Source: JBKBKC01 sp046294265 (GTDB lineage Bacteria > Pseudomonadota > Alphaproteobacteria > Rhodobacterales > Rhodobacteraceae). Taken from it: a stretch of DNA of 64,000 nt. A program made the translations under genes and the position numbers. Below the pieces are notes generated by a model. The model was given only the letters and a program-made list of their open reading frames with translations. It was not told the DNA's origin and ran no database searches. Shown one piece after another: positions 1 to 6,406 of this stretch. How positions within the stretch are numbered: position 1 is the first letter of the stretch; each line of letters begins with the position of its first letter. The stretch lies in the NCBI GenBank assembly GCA_046294265.1, contig JBKBKC010000001.1, positions 434,001 through 498,000 of the forward strand. Direction: 5' to 3'.

Positions 1-426
1 CGAATCGCCGCCCAGCTCGGCCGCCATGACAAACCCCAGCGCCGCGCTGATGGAGGTGGAGCTATGCGCCGCCCCGAACGGATCGTAGGGCGACTCCGAC
101 CGCTTGGTGAAGCCCGAAAGCCCGCCCTCGGCCCGCAGGGTGCGGATGCGGTCGCGCCGCCCGGTCAGGATCTTGTGCGGATAGCACTGGTGGCCCACGT
201 CCCAGATCAGCTTGTCACGCGGCGTGTCAAAGATGGCGTGGATGGCGACGGTAAGCTCCACCACCCCCAGCCCCGCGCCCAGATGCCCGCCGGTGACCGA
301 CACGGCGCTGATCGTCTCGGCGCGCAGCTCGTCGGCCACCTGCCGCAATTCGCGGTCACTGAGGCCGCGCAGGTCGGATGGCAGGGTCACGCGGTCCAGA
401 AGGGGGGTTTGGGGTCGATTGGTCAT
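1..426 (-). CDS. dxs: 1-deoxy-D-xylulose-5-phosphate synthase, N-terminal fragment
   Basis: Thiamine-diphosphate enzyme that joins pyruvate and glyceraldehyde 3-phosphate in the first step of the non-mevalonate isoprenoid pathway. The 142 visible codons begin MTNRPQTPLLDRVTLPSDLR and contain the family's GGHLGAGLGVVELTVAIH and WDVGHQCYPHKILTGR blocks, followed by GLSGFTKRSESPYDPFGAAHS. The 3' part lies beyond the window edge, so only the thiamine-binding N-terminus is seen. The gene starts 6 bases after ispA ends on the same strand, a common alphaproteobacterial arrangement that couples prenyl precursor supply to chain elongation. Identification is secure; completeness cannot be judged. Confidence 0.95.
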   Translation of the reverse strand, partial: MTNRPQTPLLDRVTLPSDLRGLSDRELRQVADELRAETISAVSVTGGHLGAGLGVVELTVAIHAIFDTPRDKLIWDVGHQCYPHKILTGRRDRIRTLRAEGGLSGFTKRSESPYDPFGAAHSSTSISAALGFVMAAELGGDS

Positions 427-432
427 GCCGTC

Positions 433-1302
433 TCACCTGTCGCGCGCGACAATATAGCGCGCGGCCTCTGTCATCGTTTCCGCCCTGTCGCCATAGGGGG
501 CGAGCGCCGCGCAGGCCGCCTCGACCAGCGCCGCCGCCCGCGCCTGCGCCCCGGCAAGGCCCAGATGCGACACGAAGGTCGCCTTGCCCGCGCCCGCATC
601 CTTGCCCAGCCGCTTGCCGACCAAAACTTCGCTGCCCGTTGCATCCAAAATGTCGTCCGCGATCTGGAACGCCAGCCCCAGCGCCGCGGCATAGGCGCGC
701 AAGGGGGCGGGATCGGCGCCTGCGATCACCGCGCCCGCCTCGGCCGCCCAGCTGATGAGCGCGCCGGTCTTGCCCGCCTGCAACCGTTCGATCTGGTCCA
801 GCGTCAGGGGCGCGGCGGCGGTCTCGGCCGCGATGTCCATCGCCTGCCCGCCCACCATGCCCGCCACCCCGGCCGCCTGCGCCAGCCCCGCGACCAGCGC
901 GATGCGCACCTCCGCCGACCCCAGCGCCGGATCGGCCAGGAGCCCGAAGGCCAGGGCCTGCAGCGCATCCCCGGCCAGAACGGCGGTCGCCTCGTCCCAT
1001 GTCACATGCACCGTGGGCTGGCCGCGCCGCAGATCGTCGTCATCCATGCAGGGCAGGTCGTCATGCACCAGCGAATAGGCGTGCAGCGCCTCGATGGCCG
1101 CCGCCGCCGCCACGGCCCGCGCGGGTGCGATGCCGTGCAAGGCCGCCCCTTCCAGCACCAGAAAGCCGCGGATGCCCTTGCCACCCGCCACCGCATGGCG
1201 CATCGCCTGCGCCACGGGGGCGTCCCCCGCGCCCGCCATGGCCTCGGCCAGCCGCGCGGCCACCGCCTCGCGCGCCGCCGTCAGACGGCCCTCAAGGCTC
1301 AC
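433..1302 (-). CDS. ispA: Farnesyl/geranyl diphosphate synthase
   Basis: Trans-prenyltransferase of 289 aa condensing isopentenyl diphosphate with allylic diphosphates. The first Asp-rich motif is HDDLPCMDDDDLRRG and the second is QIADDILDATG; both bind the Mg-diphosphate. I chose the GTG at 1302 because it overlaps the xseB stop by 4 bases (GTGA), and the longer reading upstream has no family similarity. The order xseB-ispA-dxs is a classical cluster. Short-chain (C15) specificity is inferred from family size and context, so a geranylgeranyl product cannot be excluded. Length is normal for the family. Confidence 0.93.
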   Translation of the reverse strand: MSLEGRLTAAREAVAARLAEAMAGAGDAPVAQAMRHAVAGGKGIRGFLVLEGAALHGIAPARAVAAAAAIEALHAYSLVHDDLPCMDDDDLRRGQPTVHVTWDEATAVLAGDALQALAFGLLADPALGSAEVRIALVAGLAQAAGVAGMVGGQAMDIAAETAAAPLTLDQIERLQAGKTGALISWAAEAGAVIAGADPAPLRAYAAALGLAFQIADDILDATGSEVLVGKRLGKDAGAGKATFVSHLGLAGAQARAAALVEAACAALAPYGDRAETMTEAARYIVARDR

Positions 1303-1553
1303 AACCCGTCCACCGGCGAGGTGCCGACGGCGCGGCCCTCCTGCGCGCGGATCAGCTCCACCTTTTCCTCGGCCTCGCGCAGCCGCGCCTCGCAATGCGC
1401 CTTCAGCCGCGCGCCCCGCTCATACAGCGCGATGGAGGCCTCCAGCGCCACGTCGCCCCGCTCCAGCTGGCATACGACCGTTTCCAGCGCGGCCATCGCC
1501 TCTTCAAAGCTCATCTCGGCAACCGGCTTCTCGCTCACAGCCTTCTCGCTCAC
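1299..1553 (-). CDS. xseB: Exodeoxyribonuclease VII small subunit
   Basis: Small helical subunit (84 aa) of exonuclease VII, which degrades single-stranded DNA together with the large subunit XseA (not in this window). The family core FEEAMAALETVVCQLERGDV and the following region ending in LYERGARLKAHCEARLREAEEKVE are clear. It overlaps the upstream deacetylase gene by 4 bases (ATGA) and the downstream ispA by 4 bases (GTGA), so the run is probably one translationally coupled operon. The N-terminus carries a short imperfect repeat (SEKAVSEKPVAE). Confidence 0.95.
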   Translation of the reverse strand: MSEKAVSEKPVAEMSFEEAMAALETVVCQLERGDVALEASIALYERGARLKAHCEARLREAEEKVELIRAQEGRAVGTSPVDGL

Positions 1554-2473
1554 TGGCCCCGCTCCCTCAGCACATCCACATGCGCGGCCACGCTGGCCGA
1601 CAGTGCGGGCAGATCATAGCCGCCCTCCAGCGCCGATACCACCCGCCCGCCGCAGGTGGCATCGGCCAGATCGCAGATGGCATGGGTCAGACGCGCGAAA
1701 TCTGGCACCTCCCATTCCAGCCCCGCCAGCGGATCGTCGGCATGGGCGTCGAACCCCGCGCTGACAAGGATGAGATCGGGCCGCCAGCCGCGCAGGGCGT
1801 CCAAGGCAGGCTCCCACGCCGCCCACATCGCCGCCCCGCCCGACCCCGCGGCCAGCGGCATGTTCACGATCTGGCCCTGCGTGCCCCGCTCTGCCGGATG
1901 GCCCGACCCGGGATAAAGCGGCATCTGGTGGCTGGAGACGAAGCGCGCGCGCCCCTCGTCCCACAGCAGTTCCTGCGTGCCGTTACCATGATGCACGTCG
2001 AAATCCAGCACCGCCACCCGCGCCAGCCCGTGATGGCCAAGCGCCCGCATCGCCCCGATGGCGACCGATCCAAAGATGCAAAACCCCATGGCGGTGTCAC
2101 GCTCGGCATGGTGGCCGGGCGGGCGGGCGGCGACAAAGGCATTGGCCACCTCGCCCGCCAGCACCGCATCCACCGCCGCGCAAACGCCGCCCACGGCGCG
2201 GCGCGCGGCGGTCAGCGACCCCGGGGCCAGATAGGTATCGCCATCAGCCTGCGCCCAGCCCCGCGGCGGGATCGCCCGGGTGATGCGGTCCAGATAGGCG
2301 GCGGGATGGCCGCGCAGGATGTCGGCATCCGCGCCCAAGGGGCAGTCGCGCCGGTCCAGCGCCATGCCCGCCAGCCCCTGCGTCACGGCGGCCAACCGCG
2401 CCACCTGTTCCGGGTGGCCGGGCGGCTCCACATGGTCGTCGCAGTCGGGGTGGGTGTAAAGGGCGGTCGTCAT
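1550..2473 (-). CDS. Histone deacetylase family protein (AcuC/HDAC-like)
   Basis: Zinc-dependent deacetylase of the arginase/HDAC fold, 307 aa. Visible catalytic blocks are RPPGHHAERDTAMGFC (the His-His pair), VLDFDVHHGNGTQELLW (Asp and His zinc ligands) and ILVSAGFDAHADDPL (the second Asp ligand). Bacterial members act on acetyl-lysine or acetylated polyamines; the substrate here is unknown. I start at MTTALYTHPDC; the longer reading runs back into the repeat region and is not family-like. It overlaps xseB by 4 bases and probably heads that operon. Confidence 0.9.
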   Translation of the reverse strand: MTTALYTHPDCDDHVEPPGHPEQVARLAAVTQGLAGMALDRRDCPLGADADILRGHPAAYLDRITRAIPPRGWAQADGDTYLAPGSLTAARRAVGGVCAAVDAVLAGEVANAFVAARPPGHHAERDTAMGFCIFGSVAIGAMRALGHHGLARVAVLDFDVHHGNGTQELLWDEGRARFVSSHQMPLYPGSGHPAERGTQGQIVNMPLAAGSGGAAMWAAWEPALDALRGWRPDLILVSAGFDAHADDPLAGLEWEVPDFARLTHAICDLADATCGGRVVSALEGGYDLPALSASVAAHVDVLRERGQ

Positions 2474-2505
2474 TCCGGGGCGGTCTCCTGTGGCGGGTCG
2501 GTGCA

Positions 2506-2660
2506 GGGGGGCTGTCTGCCCCCCGCCTGCGTTCCGCAGGCCCCCCCCGAGGGTATTTGGATCAAGGAGAGAAACACAAGAAACACCCTGCCTCCTCTCC
2601 TTGACCAAATACCCTCGGGGGTGAATTGGCCGCAGGCCAAGAGGGGGGCGAGCCCCCCTG
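2506..2660. repeat. Paired, facing copies of an intergenic terminator-like repeat
   Basis: Two copies of the same element face each other between petR and the deacetylase gene. The right copy reads CTCTCCTTGACCAAATACCC then TCGGGGG, a small TTGGCC-GCA-GGCCAA hairpin (2626-2640) and a GGGGGGC-GA-GCCCCCC hairpin (2643-2658). The left copy is the reverse: a GGGGGGC/GCCCCCC-type hairpin near 2506, a GCCTGCG/CGCAGGC hairpin, then GAGGGTATTTGGATCAAGGA. The facing arms also form a long imperfect stem around 2549-2621. Related single copies occur at 11781-11840 and 56562-56635. It probably separates the petR and deacetylase transcripts. Confidence 0.75.
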
Positions 2661-2689
2661 CCTTGCGCCGGGGACACTGGCGGCGCGCG

Positions 2690-3397
2690 TCAGTCGGGCG
2701 CCAGCATGTAGCCTTCGCCGCGCACGGTCTGCAGGTAGCGCGGCTGTTTCGGGTCGGCCTCGATCTTTCGGCGCAGGCGGGTGATCTGCACGTCAACCGC
2801 GCGCTCGGTGCCGCGCTCGCCGGTGTCCTCGTCGGTGGCGTCGCCCGCCAGGCGCTCGCGGCTGACGGGCTGGCCCGCGGCGGCGGCGAAGATGCGCATC
2901 AGCTGCGCCTCGGTCGCGGTCAGGCGGATGGGGTCTGGCCCGCGCCACAACTCGCCCCGGTCCATGTCATAGCGCACGGGGCCCATGTGCAGCATCTTTG
3001 GCACCATGTCCGCGCGGCTCTGCGGCACGCGGCGCAGGATGGCGTTGATGCGCAGCAGGAGTTCCTTGGGCTCGAAGGGTTTGACCAGATAATCGTCGGC
3101 CCCCGCCTCGAACCCCTCGATGCGGCTGGCGGTTTCGCCGCGCGCCGTCAGGAGGAGGACCGGCACGGAGGACCGGCCCCGCAGCGACCGGGTGAAGGCG
3201 ATGCCATCCTCGCCCGGCATCATCAGGTCGAGCACCAGCAGGTCGAATTCGAGGCCCCCCAGCAGGCGGCGGGCCTGCGCGGCATCGCGCGCGATCGTCA
3301 CGAGGAACCCGTGCCGCATCAGGAATTTCTGCAACAGGCCGCGGATGCGTTCGTCATCGTCCACGACCAGAAGGTGGGCCTGTGGTTCGGGGATCAT
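2690..3397 (-). CDS. petR: OmpR-type response regulator PetR
   Basis: Two-component response regulator, 235 aa. Residues 1-125 form a receiver domain (LLVVDDDERIRGLL acidic pocket, LLVLDLMMPGEDG phospho-acceptor Asp, LLLTARGE, DDYLVKPFEPKELLLRI with the conserved Lys). Residues about 140-235 form a winged-helix DNA-binding domain ending in VRGEGYMLAPD. It overlaps the upstream MarR gene by 4 bases. This MarR-OmpR pair beside ilvE matches the petP-petR locus described in Rhodobacter capsulatus. No histidine kinase gene is adjacent. The symbol rests on that context. Confidence 0.88.
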   Translation of the reverse strand: MIPEPQAHLLVVDDDERIRGLLQKFLMRHGFLVTIARDAAQARRLLGGLEFDLLVLDLMMPGEDGIAFTRSLRGRSSVPVLLLTARGETASRIEGFEAGADDYLVKPFEPKELLLRINAILRRVPQSRADMVPKMLHMGPVRYDMDRGELWRGPDPIRLTATEAQLMRIFAAAAGQPVSRERLAGDATDEDTGERGTERAVDVQITRLRRKIEADPKQPRYLQTVRGEGYMLAPD

Positions 3398-3891
3398 GCG
3401 CCAGCCTCCCTCGTGGCCTGGTAGTGGCGGCGCATCTCGGGGTCCATCATTGCCTCCAGTACCTGGCGGAACCCCTGCACCGCCTGCGGCCCCGCCGCGC
3501 GATAGGCCGCGCGCATCCGGGCACGCTGGGCGTCCGACAGGGTGCGTTCCAATTCCGCCCCGCTCAGCGTGAGATACAGATGACGCTCGCGCTTGTCCAC
3601 GCGGCCCACGCGGCTTTCCACCAGCCCGTCGTCGATCAGCGTGCGCAGCACGCGGTTCAGCGACTGTTTGGTGACGCCGAGGATGGACAGCAGGTTGTTG
3701 ACCGTGGTGCCCGGCGCGCGGTGGATGAAATGCAGGGCGCGGTGATGGGCGCGGCCATAATCCATCCCCTCCAGGATGCGGTCGGGATCGGCGGTAAAGC
3801 CGCGATAGGCGAAGAACATCGCCTCGATCCCGCGGCGAAGCTGGTCATCTGTCAGGAAAAGCAGGTTCTCGCTGCCTGGTCCGTCGGCCAT
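3394..3891 (-). CDS. petP: MarR-family regulator PetP
   Basis: Dimeric winged-helix transcriptional regulator of 165 aa. The MarR core runs from about residue 45 to 140: HRALHFIHRAPGTTVNNLLS, the recognition helix region GVTKQSLNRVLRTLIDDGLV, and the wing GRVDKRERHLYLTLSGAEL. It lies first in the petP-petR pair and divergent from ilvE, so the 150-bp gap 3892-4041 should hold both promoters. The partner PetR is translationally coupled to it. The role (respiratory or membrane-complex gene control) is inherited from Rhodobacter work, not seen in the sequence. Confidence 0.85.
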   Translation of the reverse strand: MADGPGSENLLFLTDDQLRRGIEAMFFAYRGFTADPDRILEGMDYGRAHHRALHFIHRAPGTTVNNLLSILGVTKQSLNRVLRTLIDDGLVESRVGRVDKRERHLYLTLSGAELERTLSDAQRARMRAAYRAAGPQAVQGFRQVLEAMMDPEMRRHYQATREAGA

Positions 3892-4041
3892 GTGGGGTCC
3901 TCCCGTTGGACGGAATTTACGTCAGCCTTGTTGACTTTCCAAGTCTCAACTGATAGCCAGCCGAGGAATTCGCGCAAGATTATGTCCGAGCCGGACGTAT
4001 CGCGCGCAACAATCGCAATCTGATGGCCTTGGAGGGATGCA

Positions 4042-4908
4042 ATGGCTGGGTATGACGACCGCGACGGGTTCATCTGGATGGATGGCAAGCTGGTGGAATG
4101 GCGGGCGGCGCAGGTGCATATCCTGACCCATGCGCTGCATTATGCCTCCAGTGTGTTCGAGGGCGAGCGCTGCTACAACGGCCGCATCTTCAAGAGCCGG
4201 GAACATTCGGAACGCCTGCGCATGTCGGGCGAGCTTCTGGACATGCCGCTGCCCTATTCGGTCGATGACATCGAGGCGGCCAAGGAGGCGGTGCTCAAGG
4301 CCAACGGCCTGACCGACGCCTATGTGCGGGCGCTCGCCTGGCGCGGAGCGGGCGAGGATATGGGCGTCGCCTCCAAGCGCAACCCGATCCGCCTGGCGGT
4401 GGCCTGCTGGTCCTGGGGCAACTACTACGGCGACGCCAAGACCAAGGGCGCCAAGCTCGACATCGCGAAATGGAAGCGGCCCAGCCCCGAGACCATCCCC
4501 CATGCCGCCAAGGCCGCAGGCCTTTACATGATCTGCACCATGTCCAAACACGCGGCCGAGGCCAAGGGATGCAGCGACGCGATGATGTTCGACTATCGCG
4601 GCTATGTGGCCGAGGCGACGGGGGCCAACATCTTCTTCGTCAAGGACGGCGAGGTGCATACCCCCCTGCCCGACGCCTTCCTGAACGGGATCACGCGCCA
4701 GACCGTGATCACCATGCTGCGCGACATGCAGATCAAGGTGCATGAGCGCCACATCATGCCCGAGGAACTGGAGGGGTTCCAGCAATGCTGGCTGACCGGC
4801 ACGGCCGCCGAGATCACGCCGGTGGGCGAGATCGGTCCCTATGCCTTCGAGGTGGGCGCGTTGACGCTACGGGTGGCCGAGAGCTACGAGAAACTGGTGC
4901 GGGCCTGA
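4042..4908 (+). CDS. ilvE: Branched-chain amino acid aminotransferase
   Basis: Pyridoxal-phosphate class IV aminotransferase (288 aa) interconverting Leu/Ile/Val and their 2-oxo acids with glutamate as amino donor. Family blocks seen are VFEGERCYNG, the RNPIRLAV segment, and the C-terminal PLP-binding region YVAEATGANIFFVKDGEVHT followed by PDAFLNGITRQTVI. A GGAGGG Shine-Dalgarno lies just before the ATG. It is divergent from petP. Class IV also includes D-amino-acid transaminases and ADC lyases, but the overall pattern fits IlvE. Confidence 0.93.
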   Translation: MAGYDDRDGFIWMDGKLVEWRAAQVHILTHALHYASSVFEGERCYNGRIFKSREHSERLRMSGELLDMPLPYSVDDIEAAKEAVLKANGLTDAYVRALAWRGAGEDMGVASKRNPIRLAVACWSWGNYYGDAKTKGAKLDIAKWKRPSPETIPHAAKAAGLYMICTMSKHAAEAKGCSDAMMFDYRGYVAEATGANIFFVKDGEVHTPLPDAFLNGITRQTVITMLRDMQIKVHERHIMPEELEGFQQCWLTGTAAEITPVGEIGPYAFEVGALTLRVAESYEKLVRA

Positions 4909-5025
4909 GGGTCGGGCGGAGGTTTCCCCGCCGTCACCTGCACGGTGGCCCCGTCCACCCGGTCGCCCGCCCCCGGCCCCACCACCCCCCGCCGCCCCCG
5001 CCACAGCCTGACCTTGAAGCAGGGC

Positions 5026-5151
5026 ATGACTCTGACACGCGAGCGGGCGCCCAACGGCTGGATCATCCGCATGACGGGTCCGGTGGCGCGGTCGCCGGGG
5101 CTGGTGGATGACGTGTTCGACCTGGTGGAGAAGTGGTTGCAGCCGGGGTGA
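5026..5151 (+). CDS. Possible small protein, unknown function
   Basis: A 41-codon frame, MTLTRERAPNGWIIRMTGPV followed by an acidic helix ending VEKWLQPG. Third codon positions are almost all G or C, as in real genes here. It lies in the 321-bp gap between ilvE and the next gene. The opposite strand over about 4907-5026 also carries an open frame of good codon bias starting MPCFKVRLWRGRRG, so coding cannot be assigned to one strand from sequence alone. No family is recognised, and nothing else is visible in this gap. Confidence 0.35.
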   Translation: MTLTRERAPNGWIIRMTGPVARSPGLVDDVFDLVEKWLQPG

Positions 5152-5230
5152 GGGTCCGCACATTCGGCCTGTCCCCCGCCCGATAAGGGTGTATGCAGGT
5201 ACGGGGCGAAGCCCGTAAAACCACGGACAT

Positions 5231-5605
5231 ATGATGGCAAATCCCGGAATGATCCGTCGCCTCTGGCGCGATCAACGATTGGCTTTTCTGGCCTTTCTGG
5301 CCGCACTGATCGTCACGCTGGTCCTACTGGGGCGAGTCGCCGTGATCGCCGTGTTCTGGGCCAATCCGGCGAACCGGGACGTGGTCATCAAAGCGTGGAT
5401 GACCCCCGGCTATGTCGCGCGCTCCTACCGCGTCGCGCCGTCGGTGGTGTTCGAAGCGATCCCCTATGCACCCATCCCTGGCGATCCGCGCACGATCGCC
5501 CAGATCGCCACCGAAACCGGCCGCAGCGCCGATGACATCACCGCCACCCTGCAAGCGGCTATTCTGGCCAAACGCGCGCAAACTGCGCCCGCCTCTACAC
5601 CATGA
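5231..5605 (+). CDS. Conserved hypothetical single-pass membrane protein
   Basis: Unrecognised 124-aa protein. Residues about 17-44 form one hydrophobic membrane helix (LAFLAFLAALIVTLVLLGRV). The soluble part contains MTPGYVARSYRVAPSVVFEA, which resembles the helix-turn style of proteins predicted to bind partners through short helical repeats (IAQIATETGRSADDITATLQ). The stop overlaps the downstream DedA start by 4 bases (ATGA), implying co-translation with that membrane protein. Two adjacent ATG codons are possible starts. Function is unknown. Confidence 0.7.
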   Translation: MMANPGMIRRLWRDQRLAFLAFLAALIVTLVLLGRVAVIAVFWANPANRDVVIKAWMTPGYVARSYRVAPSVVFEAIPYAPIPGDPRTIAQIATETGRSADDITATLQAAILAKRAQTAPASTP

Positions 5606-6213
5606 CCGGCCTCGCCGATGCACTTCTGGCCCTGCTTCCGCTTTATGGGGTTTGGCTGATTGCGGCGGTCACGTTCCTTTCCTGTCTTGCCGTGCCCATC
5701 CCCACTTCACTGGTGATGCTGGTCGCGGGTGGGTTTTCCGCCAGCGGCGACATGCACCTTGCGAGTGTGGTGATGATGGCGCTAGCCGGGGCGATACTTG
5801 GCGATCAGGTCGGGTTCCGGCTGGGCCGCATCGGGGGCGGTGCGCTTCTGCTACGCCTGCGCGCGGCCCCGTCCCGTGCGGTCTTTGTGGACCGCGCGAG
5901 TACCTTGGTGTCCAAGCGCGGCGGAACCGGCGTGTTTCTCAGCCGATGGCTGGTCAGCCCGCTGGGACCCTGGCTGAACTTTGTCGCAGGGGCCGCGAAC
6001 ATGGGCTGGCTGCGGTTCACCCTCTGCGCGGTCGCGGGCGAGGCAGTCTGGGTGGTGATCTATGTGGGGCTTGGCTATGGCTTTGCCGGCAACATTCTGG
6101 AACTGTCCAGCCTCCTCGGCAGCGCCTCTGCGCTGCTTGCGGGCGTGGCTGTGCTGGTCGCCCTCGGCCTCTGGCTTCGGCGCTCGCTCAGGCTTCCTGC
6201 CGCCGAGAATTGA
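5602..6213 (+). CDS. DedA family integral membrane protein
   Basis: Polytopic inner-membrane protein, 203 aa, of the DedA/SNARE-associated family, some members of which recycle undecaprenyl phosphate or other lipid carriers. The pattern includes an N-terminal re-entrant segment (YGVWLIAAVTFLSCLAVPIP), GAILGDQVGFRLGR, the conserved SRWLVSPLGPWLNFVAGAA and a C-terminal pair of helices. It overlaps the preceding small membrane protein by 4 bases. The substrate cannot be read from sequence. Confidence 0.85.
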   Translation: MTGLADALLALLPLYGVWLIAAVTFLSCLAVPIPTSLVMLVAGGFSASGDMHLASVVMMALAGAILGDQVGFRLGRIGGGALLLRLRAAPSRAVFVDRASTLVSKRGGTGVFLSRWLVSPLGPWLNFVAGAANMGWLRFTLCAVAGEAVWVVIYVGLGYGFAGNILELSSLLGSASALLAGVAVLVALGLWLRRSLRLPAAEN

Positions 6214-6237
6214 TCTTGATGTGGCGAACGACCGTAG

Positions 6238-6256
6238 GGTGGGATTTCATCCCACC
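6238..6256 (+). terminator. Hairpin downstream of the DedA gene
   Basis: GGTGGGAT-TTC-ATCCCACC is an 8-bp perfect stem 24 bases after the DedA stop. The GTAGGGTGGG-type hairpin is a dispersed bacterial repeat and may act as a terminator or RNA-stabilising stem; there is no T-run. A second palindrome (TGTCCCAC-C-GTGGGACA, 6331-6347) follows. The 193-bp gap between these convergent genes holds only these structures and the clpB terminator. Confidence 0.5.
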
Positions 6257-6360
6257 AAACGCGGCGCACAACCCCTAACAACCCCTTAACACCCCACCCC
6301 TAACCCCTTGAAATCCCTCATCCCGAAACCTGTCCCACCGTGGGACACGCCCCAGACATG

Positions 6361-6388
6361 AAAAAGGGCGGGGGTTCCCCCCCGCCCC
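6361..6388 (-). terminator. Rho-independent terminator of clpB
   Basis: Read on the minus strand, a GC-only stem (GGGCGGGG.../...CCCCCGCCC with an AA loop) is followed directly by TTTTT. It lies 19 bases beyond the clpB stop codon. It is a textbook intrinsic terminator. Confidence 0.85.
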
Positions 6389-6406
6389 GCGCGTGTCACC
6401 GCAGAC

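Noticed and set aside
64..1764. Long plus-strand open frame of 566 codons over the isoprenoid genes
   Set aside because: It is antisense to four well-supported genes (dxs, ispA, xseB, deacetylase) and exists only because high-GC codons leave few stops. The same applies to long antisense frames over clpB, dnaK, gltB and HyuB.
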